Shown here one piece after another: positions 1 to 7,439 of a DNA stretch of 64,000 bases. A program made the position numbers and the translations under genes. The notes below the pieces were generated by a model. It saw only the letters and a program-made list of their open reading frames with translations, did not search any database and was not told the DNA's origin. Where the stretch lies: assembly GCA_029210585.1 (NCBI GenBank), contig JARGFP010000005.1, positions 124,001 through 188,000 of the forward strand, in the 5' to 3' direction. The stretch comes from Bacteroidales bacterium. GTDB taxonomy: Bacteria; Bacteroidota; Bacteroidia; Bacteroidales; GCA-2748055. The stretch's first letter is position 1, and each line of letters starts with the position of its first letter.

Positions 1-165
1 ACCACCTATTACTTTCCGGGCGAATCCCCCGGCAGGGCGGCCGTCTGGCTGGGCTGGCAGATCGTCAGGGAATACGCCCGTCGAAATCCCGGCCTGGGCG
101 TGGCTGAGATCATGGGTGAAACCGACTACCAGAAGATACTAAGGGAATCGAGGTACCAGCCGTAA
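1..165 (+). CDS. gldB: GldB-like gliding motility lipoprotein, C-terminal end only
   Basis: The open frame enters from the left edge and stops with TAA at 163-165, leaving the last 54 residues. The tail reads PGRAAVWLGWQIVREY and ends in a KILRESRYQP-type sequence, which matches my memory of the C-terminus of GldB, a lipoprotein needed for gliding and found in many Bacteroidota alongside the type IX secretion/gliding apparatus. The N-terminal lipobox and main domain lie outside the window, so the call rests only on this short conserved tail. The stop is one base from the stop of the convergent channel gene. Confidence 0.6.
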   Translation, partial: TTYYFPGESPGRAAVWLGWQIVREYARRNPGLGVAEIMGETDYQKILRESRYQP

Positions 166-166
166 T

Positions 167-979
167 TCAATCCAGCTTCGTTCCGCACCTGCTGCAGAAT
201 TTGTCTTTCTTATCTTCGGTGGCATGGTTGCAGGAGGGACAATATCTTTTCGCATCACCGTTTTTGCGCTTTCCGGCTGTTTTACCTATTTCCATGGTGA
301 ATATACCGGTGGGAATGGCAATGATCGAGTAACCGGTGAGCATGGCAAGGGATGCAATGATTTTTCCCACGACAGTGGCTGGAGCGATGTCCCCGTAACC
401 AACCGTGGTGATTGTAACGATGGCCCAGTAGATGCTTTGCGGGATGGAGGTAAACCCACTTTCCGGGCTTTCCACCATATACATGAGGGTTCCCATGAAC
501 AGTACCAGCACCAGTACAACTTCGAAAAAGATGATGATCTTGAACAGGCTATTACGTATGGCGGTTGCCAGCAACTCAGCCTCCGAAATATAGCGTGTCA
601 GTTTTAAAATCCTGAATACGCGGAGCAGCCGAAAAGCCCTGACTGTAAGCAGGAAATTGGCTTGTTCATACAGCAGTCCGAAAAAAGTGGGAAGGATGGC
701 CACCAGGTCGATGATCCCCAGGAAGCTGGTCATATACTTCAATGGCCGGGGATGGGAATAGATCCTGAGCAGGTATTCAATGGTGAAAATGGCAGTAAAA
801 AACCATTCTGCACTGAGGAAGAAACCAGGATGCGCTTCGTACCAGGGTTGCACACTCTCGACAACCACGACCCCGACACTGAACAGGATCATTACCAGGA
901 GCAAAACGTCAAAGTTTTTTCCCGGCCGGGTGTTGGTCCGGAAAATAATGATGTATAATTTTTCCCGTATGGATAGCAT
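167..979 (-). CDS. Voltage-gated potassium channel with C-terminal zinc ribbon
   Basis: This 270-residue inner-membrane protein has the six-helix layout of a voltage-gated cation channel. Arginines spaced every third position in the fourth helix (about 114-129, RAFRLLRVFRILKL) form a voltage sensor. A pore loop carries the potassium selectivity filter TTVGYGD at 191-197, followed by the last pore helix. The cytoplasmic tail is short and carries CPSC (247-250) and CSRC (262-265), a four-cysteine zinc ribbon, where related channels often end in an RCK/TrkA domain. It should pass K+ in response to voltage; the ribbon might bind a partner or sense redox, which is inference. It starts with ATG at 979, downstream of a terminator that separates it from the ferredoxin gene. 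Confidence 0.9.
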   Translation of the reverse strand: MLSIREKLYIIIFRTNTRPGKNFDVLLLVMILFSVGVVVVESVQPWYEAHPGFFLSAEWFFTAIFTIEYLLRIYSHPRPLKYMTSFLGIIDLVAILPTFFGLLYEQANFLLTVRAFRLLRVFRILKLTRYISEAELLATAIRNSLFKIIIFFEVVLVLVLFMGTLMYMVESPESGFTSIPQSIYWAIVTITTVGYGDIAPATVVGKIIASLAMLTGYSIIAIPTGIFTMEIGKTAGKRKNGDAKRYCPSCNHATEDKKDKFCSRCGTKLD

Positions 980-1004
980 GCAGTAAAATTAGGGAAGGTT
1001 TTAT

Positions 1005-1035
1005 AAAAAAAAAAGGCTGCCTCAAAAAGGCAGCC
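1005..1035 (-). terminator. Rho-independent terminator of the ferredoxin gene
   Basis: A perfect 7-bp stem, GGCTGCC at 1015-1021 paired with GGCAGCC at 1029-1035, has a seven-base loop. On the minus strand it is followed by a run of ten T (the A run at 1005-1014). It lies 25 bp past the ferredoxin stop and should end that transcript before the channel gene. Confidence 0.85.
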
Positions 1036-1059
1036 CATGTTTTTCTTTTTACCGAATGA

Positions 1060-1227
1060 TTATTCTGGAGAAATAGCTTCTACCGGGCAAACATCGGCAC
1101 ATGCACCACAATCGGTACAAAGTTCTGCATCGATTACATAGATGTCTCCTTCGCTGATTGCATCAACCGGACATTCATCGATACAGGTACCACATGCGGT
1201 ACAGTCATCATTAATTACGTAAGCCAT
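1060..1227 (-). CDS. Small 2[4Fe-4S] ferredoxin, 55 residues
   Basis: The ATG at 1227 opens a 55-residue frame (MAYVINDDCTACGTC...) ending in TAA at 1060-1062. Two CxxCxxxC-type cluster motifs are complete: C9, C12, C15, C19-P and C37, C40, C43, C47-P. This is the classic clostridial-type bacterial ferredoxin that carries two [4Fe-4S] clusters and shuttles low-potential electrons in the cytoplasm, for example for pyruvate:ferredoxin oxidoreductase or Rnf. No partner enzyme lies next to it. It is monocistronic, with its own -7-like element (1260-1267) and terminator. It is short enough to be missed by a 60-residue cutoff. Confidence 0.95.
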   Translation of the reverse strand: MAYVINDDCTACGTCIDECPVDAISEGDIYVIDAELCTDCGACADVCPVEAISPE

Positions 1228-1259
1228 TTTTATTAAATTTTAAATGCATATAATGGGTA

Positions 1260-1267
1260 CAAAAGTA
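1260..1267 (-). promoter_or_regulatory. Bacteroidota-type -7 element upstream of the ferredoxin gene
   Basis: On the minus strand the sequence is TACTTTTG, matching the TAnnTTTG -7 consensus of Bacteroidota. It lies 32 bp upstream of the ATG. A -33 TTTG at the usual distance is not evident. Confidence 0.5.
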
Positions 1268-1357
1268 ATTTCATTTTCCCTAAAACTATACTCCTGGCTA
1301 TTAAACTTTCTTATTTAGAATTAATCTAAAAATATCATTTTCAATGAGCTGCACCAG

Positions 1358-2545
1358 CTATTTCAATACATTAACCGCGAGCCATGCCAGCATGGTCATC
1401 CCTGTTTTCAGGGCTGATTCATCGGCCCTGAACCGGCTGGTGTGCAATGGCAGAATATCATTTGTGTTGGCTGTTTTCACTCCCAGTCTGTACAGCATGG
1501 AGGGATAGGCATGTGAAAACCATCCGAAATCCTCAGCTGTCATTCTGATGTCCATATCCACCACGTGTTCCAAACCAAGCAGATCGATTGCAAGGGCCCG
1601 GGACCTGGCAGTAAGTTCCGGATCATTTTTCAGTACCGGGTAGCCGTGCCTGACCTCCAGGACCGCCTCTCCACCCATGCTGTCGGCGATGCCCCTGGTC
1701 ACACGCGCGATCAGCTGATGTGCTTCTTTCCGCCATGTTTCATTCATGGTCCGGAAGGTTCCTTCCAGGGTGACTTCATCGGGGATCACATTCACGGCAC
1801 CATTGGCGACCACCTTGCCAAAGGAGAGTACAGTCGGCGTCCCCTTTGGTGCTTTCCGGTTGATTTCCTGCTGCAGTGTGATCAGCATATGCGATGCCAT
1901 CAGCACCGGGTCATTGATCTTTTCGGGAAGTGCACCATGTCCGCCCTGTCCCTTAACCGTTATATAGATCTCATCACTAGAGGCCATGTAGGGGCCGGGT
2001 CTGAATCCTACTGTGCCTGTGTCCATTTCCGGGAGCACATGCTGGGCGATGATCATATCGGGCCTGACCTGGTCGAAAATCCCTTCTTCCATCATCAGTT
2101 TTGCACCGCCCGGGAGCTTTTCTTCTCCCGGCTGGAAAATACAGAGGATCCTGCCCCGGAAAAGGTCTTTCATCTCCCTGAGGACCATGATGGCTCCGAG
2201 GAGGCTGGCCATGTGAATGTCGTGTCCGCATGCATGCATGGTCCCTTTGTTGCGGGAGGAGAATTCGAGCCTGGTTTGTTCCTCGATGGGCAGGGCATCC
2301 ATGTCGGTACGCAGCGCGATCACGGGTCCTTCCGGATCATTCCCTGCGATCTCGGCCACCAGCCCGGTTTCGACAAACGGGTAGCGGTAGGGGATGTCCC
2401 ATTTATCGAGGAGACTGCGAATAAATGAGGAGGTTGCTACCTCGCCGAATGAGCGTTCCGGGTACATGTGCAGGTGCCTGCGGATGCTAAGCACCTCCCC
2501 GTAATATTCATCTGCTTTCAGCTGTATGCGTTTTTTCAGGTCCAT
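1358..2545 (-). CDS. M20D-family amidohydrolase (N-acyl-amino-acid hydrolase type)
   Basis: This is a zinc/manganese metallohydrolase of the M20D/hippurate-hydrolase/IAA-amino-acid-hydrolase group, which removes acyl groups from N-acylated amino acids. Numbered from the ATG at 2545 (395 residues), visible motifs are LRTDMDALPI (78-87), the metal-site MHACGHDIH (103-111), PGEE (139-142) with the catalytic glutamate pair, a metal-site His at 169, the lid-domain GQGGHGALPE (199-208) and a distal His at 368. A TTG at 2560 would add five residues and overlap the upstream gene, so the ATG is preferred. It begins 4 bp after the stop of the large upstream gene and is probably cotranscribed. No signal peptide is seen, so it is cytoplasmic. 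Confidence 0.9.
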   Translation of the reverse strand: MDLKKRIQLKADEYYGEVLSIRRHLHMYPERSFGEVATSSFIRSLLDKWDIPYRYPFVETGLVAEIAGNDPEGPVIALRTDMDALPIEEQTRLEFSSRNKGTMHACGHDIHMASLLGAIMVLREMKDLFRGRILCIFQPGEEKLPGGAKLMMEEGIFDQVRPDMIIAQHVLPEMDTGTVGFRPGPYMASSDEIYITVKGQGGHGALPEKINDPVLMASHMLITLQQEINRKAPKGTPTVLSFGKVVANGAVNVIPDEVTLEGTFRTMNETWRKEAHQLIARVTRGIADSMGGEAVLEVRHGYPVLKNDPELTARSRALAIDLLGLEHVVDMDIRMTAEDFGWFSHAYPSMLYRLGVKTANTNDILPLHTSRFRADESALKTGMTMLAWLAVNVLK

Positions 2546-2549
2546 GCGA

Positions 2550-5500
2550 TCAGAAATCAAGACTCAAAGATAGGTAGAAAATACGTGGTTGTATCTCCAT
2601 GTTCTCCACCCCCCATGCCCAGTCGAGCCGTATGAAGTAACCGAATAGTTGTGTGCGCGCACCAACACCGAAGCCGCCGACCACCGGGGAGCGGTTGGAA
2701 TTGATGGTCACCACAACGGGTGTTCCCGGTTCAGGATTTGCAGGGATCACTTCCGTATCCCAGGCATTCTCTCCGGCAAAAGGGTGCAGTCCGGTCCATG
2801 CGGCACCGATGTCGCCAAACCCGACCACCTGGAAATTGTTAAGGAATGCGGAACTCAGCGGATGATTGGCAATATACCGGAACAGTGGCCAGCGAATCTC
2901 GGAATTGAACACCGCGAAAGAGCTGCCGTTCCTGATGTTCTGCGAGAATCCCCGCAGGTTCGTGGCAACAGCCTGGTAAGAGTAGTTTTTCGTGTAATCA
3001 ATATTTACTGATTGGTCAAATGTGGGCGTTCTTGCCTGGAAGAAATTGGTCCAGTTGTCCACCCCTCCCAGGTAATAGATGAGTGGACTCCTTCCGAAGG
3101 AAGTGCTTGTTGCAAACCTGTTGGCCCAGATCAGGGTCCGGTGCAGCCGGATGTAGTGCCTGAAATCAGCTCCCAGTACGTAGAGGTCTGATGCAGTGGT
3201 ATTGACCTGGCGGTAGGCTTCACCAAAGATCTTGAAACGGGTTCCTTCGTTGAGATTGATGCCCAGGGGTTTGATGTTGTCAAAGATCAGCTCGGCCTTC
3301 AGTCCGCCCCAGACTTTCAGGATATTATCCTCTGCCAGGTTGGCATTATCCGTGGAAAGAAAAACGGAATTATCGTGCCTGAAGGATGCAGTTCCCTTCA
3401 ATGCCAGCACCTGGTTGAAAGGGTACTTTACTGATCCCAGCACTTCGTGTGAATAGGTCTTGATCAGCGAATTTTCGAACTGGTTATTGATCACCTGCCT
3501 GTGAAAGATCACCTGCTGGTCGAGTCTTTTCTTCAGGTTTTCAAAACTGAGCAGGTACTCATTGCTGTTGAAATCAGTTGCGAACCTGACGCCTCCCACG
3601 AGCCTGTAATCTTCGAAAAGGTCGTTGGCGCCCACCTTGAAAAGCAAATTGAACCCGGGGTTGAAGTAGAATGCGTTACCGTTGAAAGGTTGGTAGGAAT
3701 CATACAGGAAGCTGTAATCGATCTGGTTCACAAGTCTGTCGGGATAGAAGGTGGTCCTGTAATCGATGTAGACATTCTCTTTTTCCTGTTCGGTATCGAG
3801 CACCAGCGATATACCCCGTTCCAGGAGTTGTTGATTATAGTATTTTACCTTTTCCCTCTCAAACACATAATTGTTGATGTTGATCCTGAATTGCTGCAGC
3901 CGGAAGGTGTCTCCCTCAACGACAAGTTGGTTGTCGACCAGGTCCTCCATGGAAATGACCTTTTGCTCAATGTGGTGCAGCGAATCTTCCTGTTGGAGCC
4001 GTTCCACATGCCGGTTCCGGTATTCGGTTTTTTCCAGCGCATCGCCAAATCGCCTGGAGAGGTCCGTCTCCGACCTGAACAGGTTGTACCTGCCTTCATG
4101 ATAAATCACCTCGCTGATGTCTTTACTCACCGGGTTGAAATCCATGTCCAGCACATTCCTGTTGTAGTTGGAAATCGGGTAACTGTTGGCGAAGTACCTG
4201 TAGTGGATGGAGGTGTCGATGAACGCAATGGTACTGTCGTATTCAGCATAATACTGGTTGATGATTCCGCTCTTATCGCTGAGGTAAACAAATTCGTCAT
4301 CGCCCACGTATTCCGGTTTCATGTGGTTGATATAATCACCCTCAGAGATTTTTTTCAGCAACGGGGTCTTGTTCTGGTAGTCGTATATGTAAATCGAAGA
4401 TGCGGTGGTGGTATTGTTGGGCGGCTCCTTCCTTTCGATGTACAGGGTATCGTAACGCCGGTTGGAGGTGAAGGAGATTTCATTCATGCCATTGATGAAC
4501 CGCGGGTGAAAATCATCGGCCAGGTCGTTGGTGACCCGCTCACTTGTTGAGGAAGCCAGGTCGTACACGTAGATATCGGTCTGCCCGTTGAAGACGGCTG
4601 AAAACACGATCTTCCTGCGGTCAGGTGAGAAATCCATGTCCAGCATCTTCTCGAAGTAGAAAAGTGTCCGCGTTGTCAGCTCCCCGCTGGTGATGTTATA
4701 GTAATTGATCAGCAGGATCCCTTTCTCCTCGGTGATAAAGCTGAGAATCTCCCCGGAAGGGTGCCAGGCAGTTGCCGGGATGGAATAGTCGGGGGGCTGG
4801 ACGAGCTTTTGTCCATGCTTGAAGATCTTTTTCGATTTCCCGGTAATATTGTCGTGGATCCAGATTTTGGATTTGCCGTCCTGGTTGGTGACATAGGAAA
4901 GGTACCTGCCGTCCGGACTGATCTTTGGCCGCTGGATATAAGTGTTTTTTTTCGGTTTGATGACCCGGTGTTCTTCCTCCGGGAACACTCCCTTCTCGTC
5001 GGCGGTCATGTACATTCCCAGGTAATATGCCGACCAGTCGGCGGAGATCTCCTTCAGTTTTTGTCCGAGCACAAACATGAACCCGTCCTCGACACTCTTG
5101 TTGATCTTCGTCAGGTACAGGATATTCGGTATAATGGATGCCCCGTAGAGATCGGCGATGTATTTCCAGAGTGAATGGCCTGCGTACAGGGCATCTTCGT
5201 CGGTGAGCCGCACCAGTTTATCGTATTTTCCCGAGTTGATGCCATCCTTTACCCTGTTCTCGATCCTGTAATCCCACGGATTGGAAACAAATGACACCAG
5301 TCCCTTCATATACCAGTCGGGCAGGTTGATGGTGGTCGTGTTTGCCACGTTGTTGAGCAGTCCCTTGCCGTACATGAACTCATAGATCAGCACCTCGGCA
5401 ATGGCAGCGCGAATCTGTCGTTCAAATTCCACGTGGTCACCCTGGAAATAGAGTGCTACCTTGTTCTGGATGACCTGTGTCGTTCCCCCGATATTGTATT

Positions 5501-5849
5501 CCTCGTCTGCCGAGCTGAGACCGATATTGCTCTGGCGGTAGTCGGACATCTTGTTGTAGCAGATGAAGATCAGCCGCTGCTCAATGTCATAATCGAAAAA
5601 CCGCTCAATCAGGGGCAGTTCCTTTTCCACGAAATCAGCCACATAGAGCGACAGGTCGGTTCCCTCTTCGTAGGAATAGACATCAAAGCGATCGAACCTG
5701 TAGAATTTCCAGTAATTGCTGCTGTACTGCACGCGGTTCTTTCCGAATGTCATCTGCATCCCGTTGTAGAACTGTGCCTGGACAGACCCGTTGACGGAAA
5801 CCATCAACAGGAACACAATCATATATGCTAATTTCCTAAATAACTTCAC
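2550..5849 (-). CDS. Surface protein: degenerate peptidase-MA-like domain, TolB-type propeller, Omp85-like barrel
   Basis: This 1099-residue envelope protein starts with a Sec signal peptide (about 1-25, cleaving near VQAQ). Residues 40-300 resemble the peptidase MA-like region seen in Bacteroidota TolB-like proteins, but the expected HExxH position reads AAIAEVLIYEF (148-158) and the usual WxxEG reads LPDWYMKGL (176-184), so the metal ligands are gone. From about 310, repeats such as ISPDGRYLSYV and FSPDRRKIVFS mark a PD40/TolB-like beta-propeller. The C-terminal ~400 residues are rich in alternating aromatic strands and end in SLSLDF, a terminal Phe typical of outer-membrane barrels of the BamA/D15 type. 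I infer an outer-membrane scaffold or transport protein. A GTG start at 5849 keeps the basic n-region of the signal; an ATG lies nine codons in. Confidence 0.75.
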   Translation of the reverse strand: MKLFRKLAYMIVFLLMVSVNGSVQAQFYNGMQMTFGKNRVQYSSNYWKFYRFDRFDVYSYEEGTDLSLYVADFVEKELPLIERFFDYDIEQRLIFICYNKMSDYRQSNIGLSSADEEYNIGGTTQVIQNKVALYFQGDHVEFERQIRAAIAEVLIYEFMYGKGLLNNVANTTTINLPDWYMKGLVSFVSNPWDYRIENRVKDGINSGKYDKLVRLTDEDALYAGHSLWKYIADLYGASIIPNILYLTKINKSVEDGFMFVLGQKLKEISADWSAYYLGMYMTADEKGVFPEEEHRVIKPKKNTYIQRPKISPDGRYLSYVTNQDGKSKIWIHDNITGKSKKIFKHGQKLVQPPDYSIPATAWHPSGEILSFITEEKGILLINYYNITSGELTTRTLFYFEKMLDMDFSPDRRKIVFSAVFNGQTDIYVYDLASSTSERVTNDLADDFHPRFINGMNEISFTSNRRYDTLYIERKEPPNNTTTASSIYIYDYQNKTPLLKKISEGDYINHMKPEYVGDDEFVYLSDKSGIINQYYAEYDSTIAFIDTSIHYRYFANSYPISNYNRNVLDMDFNPVSKDISEVIYHEGRYNLFRSETDLSRRFGDALEKTEYRNRHVERLQQEDSLHHIEQKVISMEDLVDNQLVVEGDTFRLQQFRININNYVFEREKVKYYNQQLLERGISLVLDTEQEKENVYIDYRTTFYPDRLVNQIDYSFLYDSYQPFNGNAFYFNPGFNLLFKVGANDLFEDYRLVGGVRFATDFNSNEYLLSFENLKKRLDQQVIFHRQVINNQFENSLIKTYSHEVLGSVKYPFNQVLALKGTASFRHDNSVFLSTDNANLAEDNILKVWGGLKAELIFDNIKPLGINLNEGTRFKIFGEAYRQVNTTASDLYVLGADFRHYIRLHRTLIWANRFATSTSFGRSPLIYYLGGVDNWTNFFQARTPTFDQSVNIDYTKNYSYQAVATNLRGFSQNIRNGSSFAVFNSEIRWPLFRYIANHPLSSAFLNNFQVVGFGDIGAAWTGLHPFAGENAWDTEVIPANPEPGTPVVVTINSNRSPVVGGFGVGARTQLFGYFIRLDWAWGVENMEIQPRIFYLSLSLDF

Positions 5850-6179
5850 GCGAAACTTTGATAAGGCCTAAAATTAAACATTATTCATGACAATGAAGTT
5901 CATACCAGTGGCCTGATTTTTGAACGGAAAAGAAAAACGGCCATATGCAACCTTTTAAGTATTATAAACGTTAAATTTGTGGTCGATGGTACATTGATGC
6001 CTGACTGAATGGGTTCGTCGCTTTTGGTGGACCAGGTGAAACACACTATGGAAGCACCCCCGGCTGCTCCGCGCTGTGGGTGTTACCGCACGGTAGGCAG
6101 AAGTGAATTGCATGAGATTGAAAATGCAAATGATCAGATATAACATTCAGAATGTCAAATACTAAAAATATCGTTTAAG
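5850..6179. other. Intergenic region with possible small RNA and promoter
   Basis: These 330 bp separate two divergent genes. On the plus strand TAAATTTG at 5972-5979 matches the -7 consensus. It is followed by a GC-rich stretch (about 5990-6100) able to pair AACAC with GTGTT and CACCC with GGGTG, then AT-rich sequence up to the next ATG at 6180. This could be a long leader for the DUF1573 gene or a small RNA of about 120 nt. No U-tract terminator or protein frame stands out. Confidence 0.3.
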
Positions 6180-7262
6180 ATGACACGCATGATAACAGGT
6201 TTACTGGTTTTGTCCTTCGCTTTTACCGGTTTTTCCCAATCCGTCAATCCGAGTATTGCATTTAAAAGCGAAGTGCATGATTTTGGCACTATTAAGGAAG
6301 AGGAAGGAAAGGTAACCCACCGTTTTGAGTTTGTGAATACGGGGGGAGGGCCTATGGTTATTCAGAACGTGACAGCCACGTGCGGATGTACGGCCCCGGA
6401 TTGGTCAAAGCAACCGATTCCTCCCGGGGGCAGCGGTTTTGTTGCTGCAACCTACGACCCGGCGGGAAGACCCGGTGCATTTACCAAGTATCTTCATGTG
6501 GATTCAAATGCAGAGCAGGGACGTACCAGGCTTACAATCAAGGGGGAGGTTACTCCAAAGCCGCGTACCATTGAGGATGATTACAGGTATGCTATGGGAG
6601 GATTGAGGCTCAAGGCGAATCACCTGGCCTTCGGTAACGTGAACAACACAGAGAAAAAAGAATACAGCCTGGAGGTGATCAATAATTCAAATCAGCCATT
6701 GGAACTGGGTTTCCAGCGCATTCCCGGCCATATGGACATCAGGTTTGTTCCGTCAACACTGAAGCCCGGACAAAAGGGGACGATCGAGGCTACCTATGAT
6801 GCATCGGCCAAAAATGACTGGGGGATGCTGATCGACCGGGTAAACGTGACGATCAACGGGGTTTTTGAGAGGAACTACGGACTGGTGATTTCTGCAAACA
6901 TCGTGGAAGATTTTTCCGGCATGTCGGCAGCAGAGCTGGCAAAGGCTCCGCAGGTCAAGGTAGACAATCCCGAAGTCAATTTCGGGCAGATGAAGCAAAG
7001 TGAAAAGTTTGAGCATAGTTTTGTGCTTACCAACACCGGGAATTCAACTCTGTATATCCGCAAGATCAAGGCCTCATGCGGCTGCACTGCTGTTCAGCCT
7101 GAAAAGCAGCAGGTCGCACCCGGGGAGAGTGTAAAGATCAAGACCATCTTCAATGCTGCCGGAAAAAGGGGTAACCAGAACAAGAACGTTACCATTATTA
7201 CCAATGATCCAAAGCGGAGCAGCCTGATCCTGAGAATCAAGGGCGAAGTGCTCACAAGCTGA
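6180..7262 (+). CDS. Secreted protein with three DUF1573-type modules
   Basis: The 360-residue product begins with a signal peptide (about 1-20, GFSQ). Three immunoglobulin-like DUF1573/ASH-type modules follow. The first (about 26-123) has DFGTIKEEEG and the diagnostic TCGCT at 67-71. The middle one (about 148-245) keeps FGNV and NNSNQPLELG but lacks the cysteine motif. The third (about 265-360) has NFGQMKQSE and SCGCT near 299-303. DUF1573 proteins are very common in Bacteroidota and are exported; the exact role is not known to me, and the paired cysteines could be redox-active or metal-binding. It is monocistronic and followed by a good terminator. Confidence 0.85.
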   Translation: MTRMITGLLVLSFAFTGFSQSVNPSIAFKSEVHDFGTIKEEEGKVTHRFEFVNTGGGPMVIQNVTATCGCTAPDWSKQPIPPGGSGFVAATYDPAGRPGAFTKYLHVDSNAEQGRTRLTIKGEVTPKPRTIEDDYRYAMGGLRLKANHLAFGNVNNTEKKEYSLEVINNSNQPLELGFQRIPGHMDIRFVPSTLKPGQKGTIEATYDASAKNDWGMLIDRVNVTINGVFERNYGLVISANIVEDFSGMSAAELAKAPQVKVDNPEVNFGQMKQSEKFEHSFVLTNTGNSTLYIRKIKASCGCTAVQPEKQQVAPGESVKIKTIFNAAGKRGNQNKNVTIITNDPKRSSLILRIKGEVLTS

Positions 7263-7286
7263 CCCTCCATTGAACAATTCAGCAAA

Positions 7287-7319
7287 GGGGCCGTTTCTTT
7301 ATTGATGCGGCCCTTTTTT
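7287..7319 (+). terminator. Rho-independent terminator after the DUF1573 gene
   Basis: GGGCCG at 7288-7293 pairs with CGGCCC at 7308-7313, with a 14-base loop and a run of six T at 7314-7319. It lies 25 bp after the stop codon. Confidence 0.85.
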
Positions 7320-7405
7320 CCTGGTTCTGCAGGGCCAGGGATGTATGTATATCGCATTCCGCCGTTTGTATATGCGCACATTCATGTGAGTCTGCCGATA
7401 TTTTT

Positions 7406-7413
7406 TAACTTTG
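7406..7413 (+). promoter_or_regulatory. -7 element of ppk1
   Basis: TAACTTTG matches TAnnTTTG and lies 27 bp upstream of the ppk1 ATG. No clear -33 TTTG is found at 19-21 bp. Confidence 0.5.
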
Positions 7414-7439
7414 TTCCTGCTACCTAACTATTTTTTAAC

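Noticed and set aside
3501-4550. A 349-codon plus-strand frame opposite the propeller-barrel gene
   Set aside because: It is a long antisense shadow of a well-supported gene with a signal peptide and domain repeats; its translation has no recognisable features.
5990-6110. SRP (4.5S-type) RNA, because of ACCAGGTGAAA followed by GGAAGCA
   Set aside because: The invariant helix-8 sequence (GTCAGG...GGAAGGnAGCA) is not present; only a loose resemblance remains.
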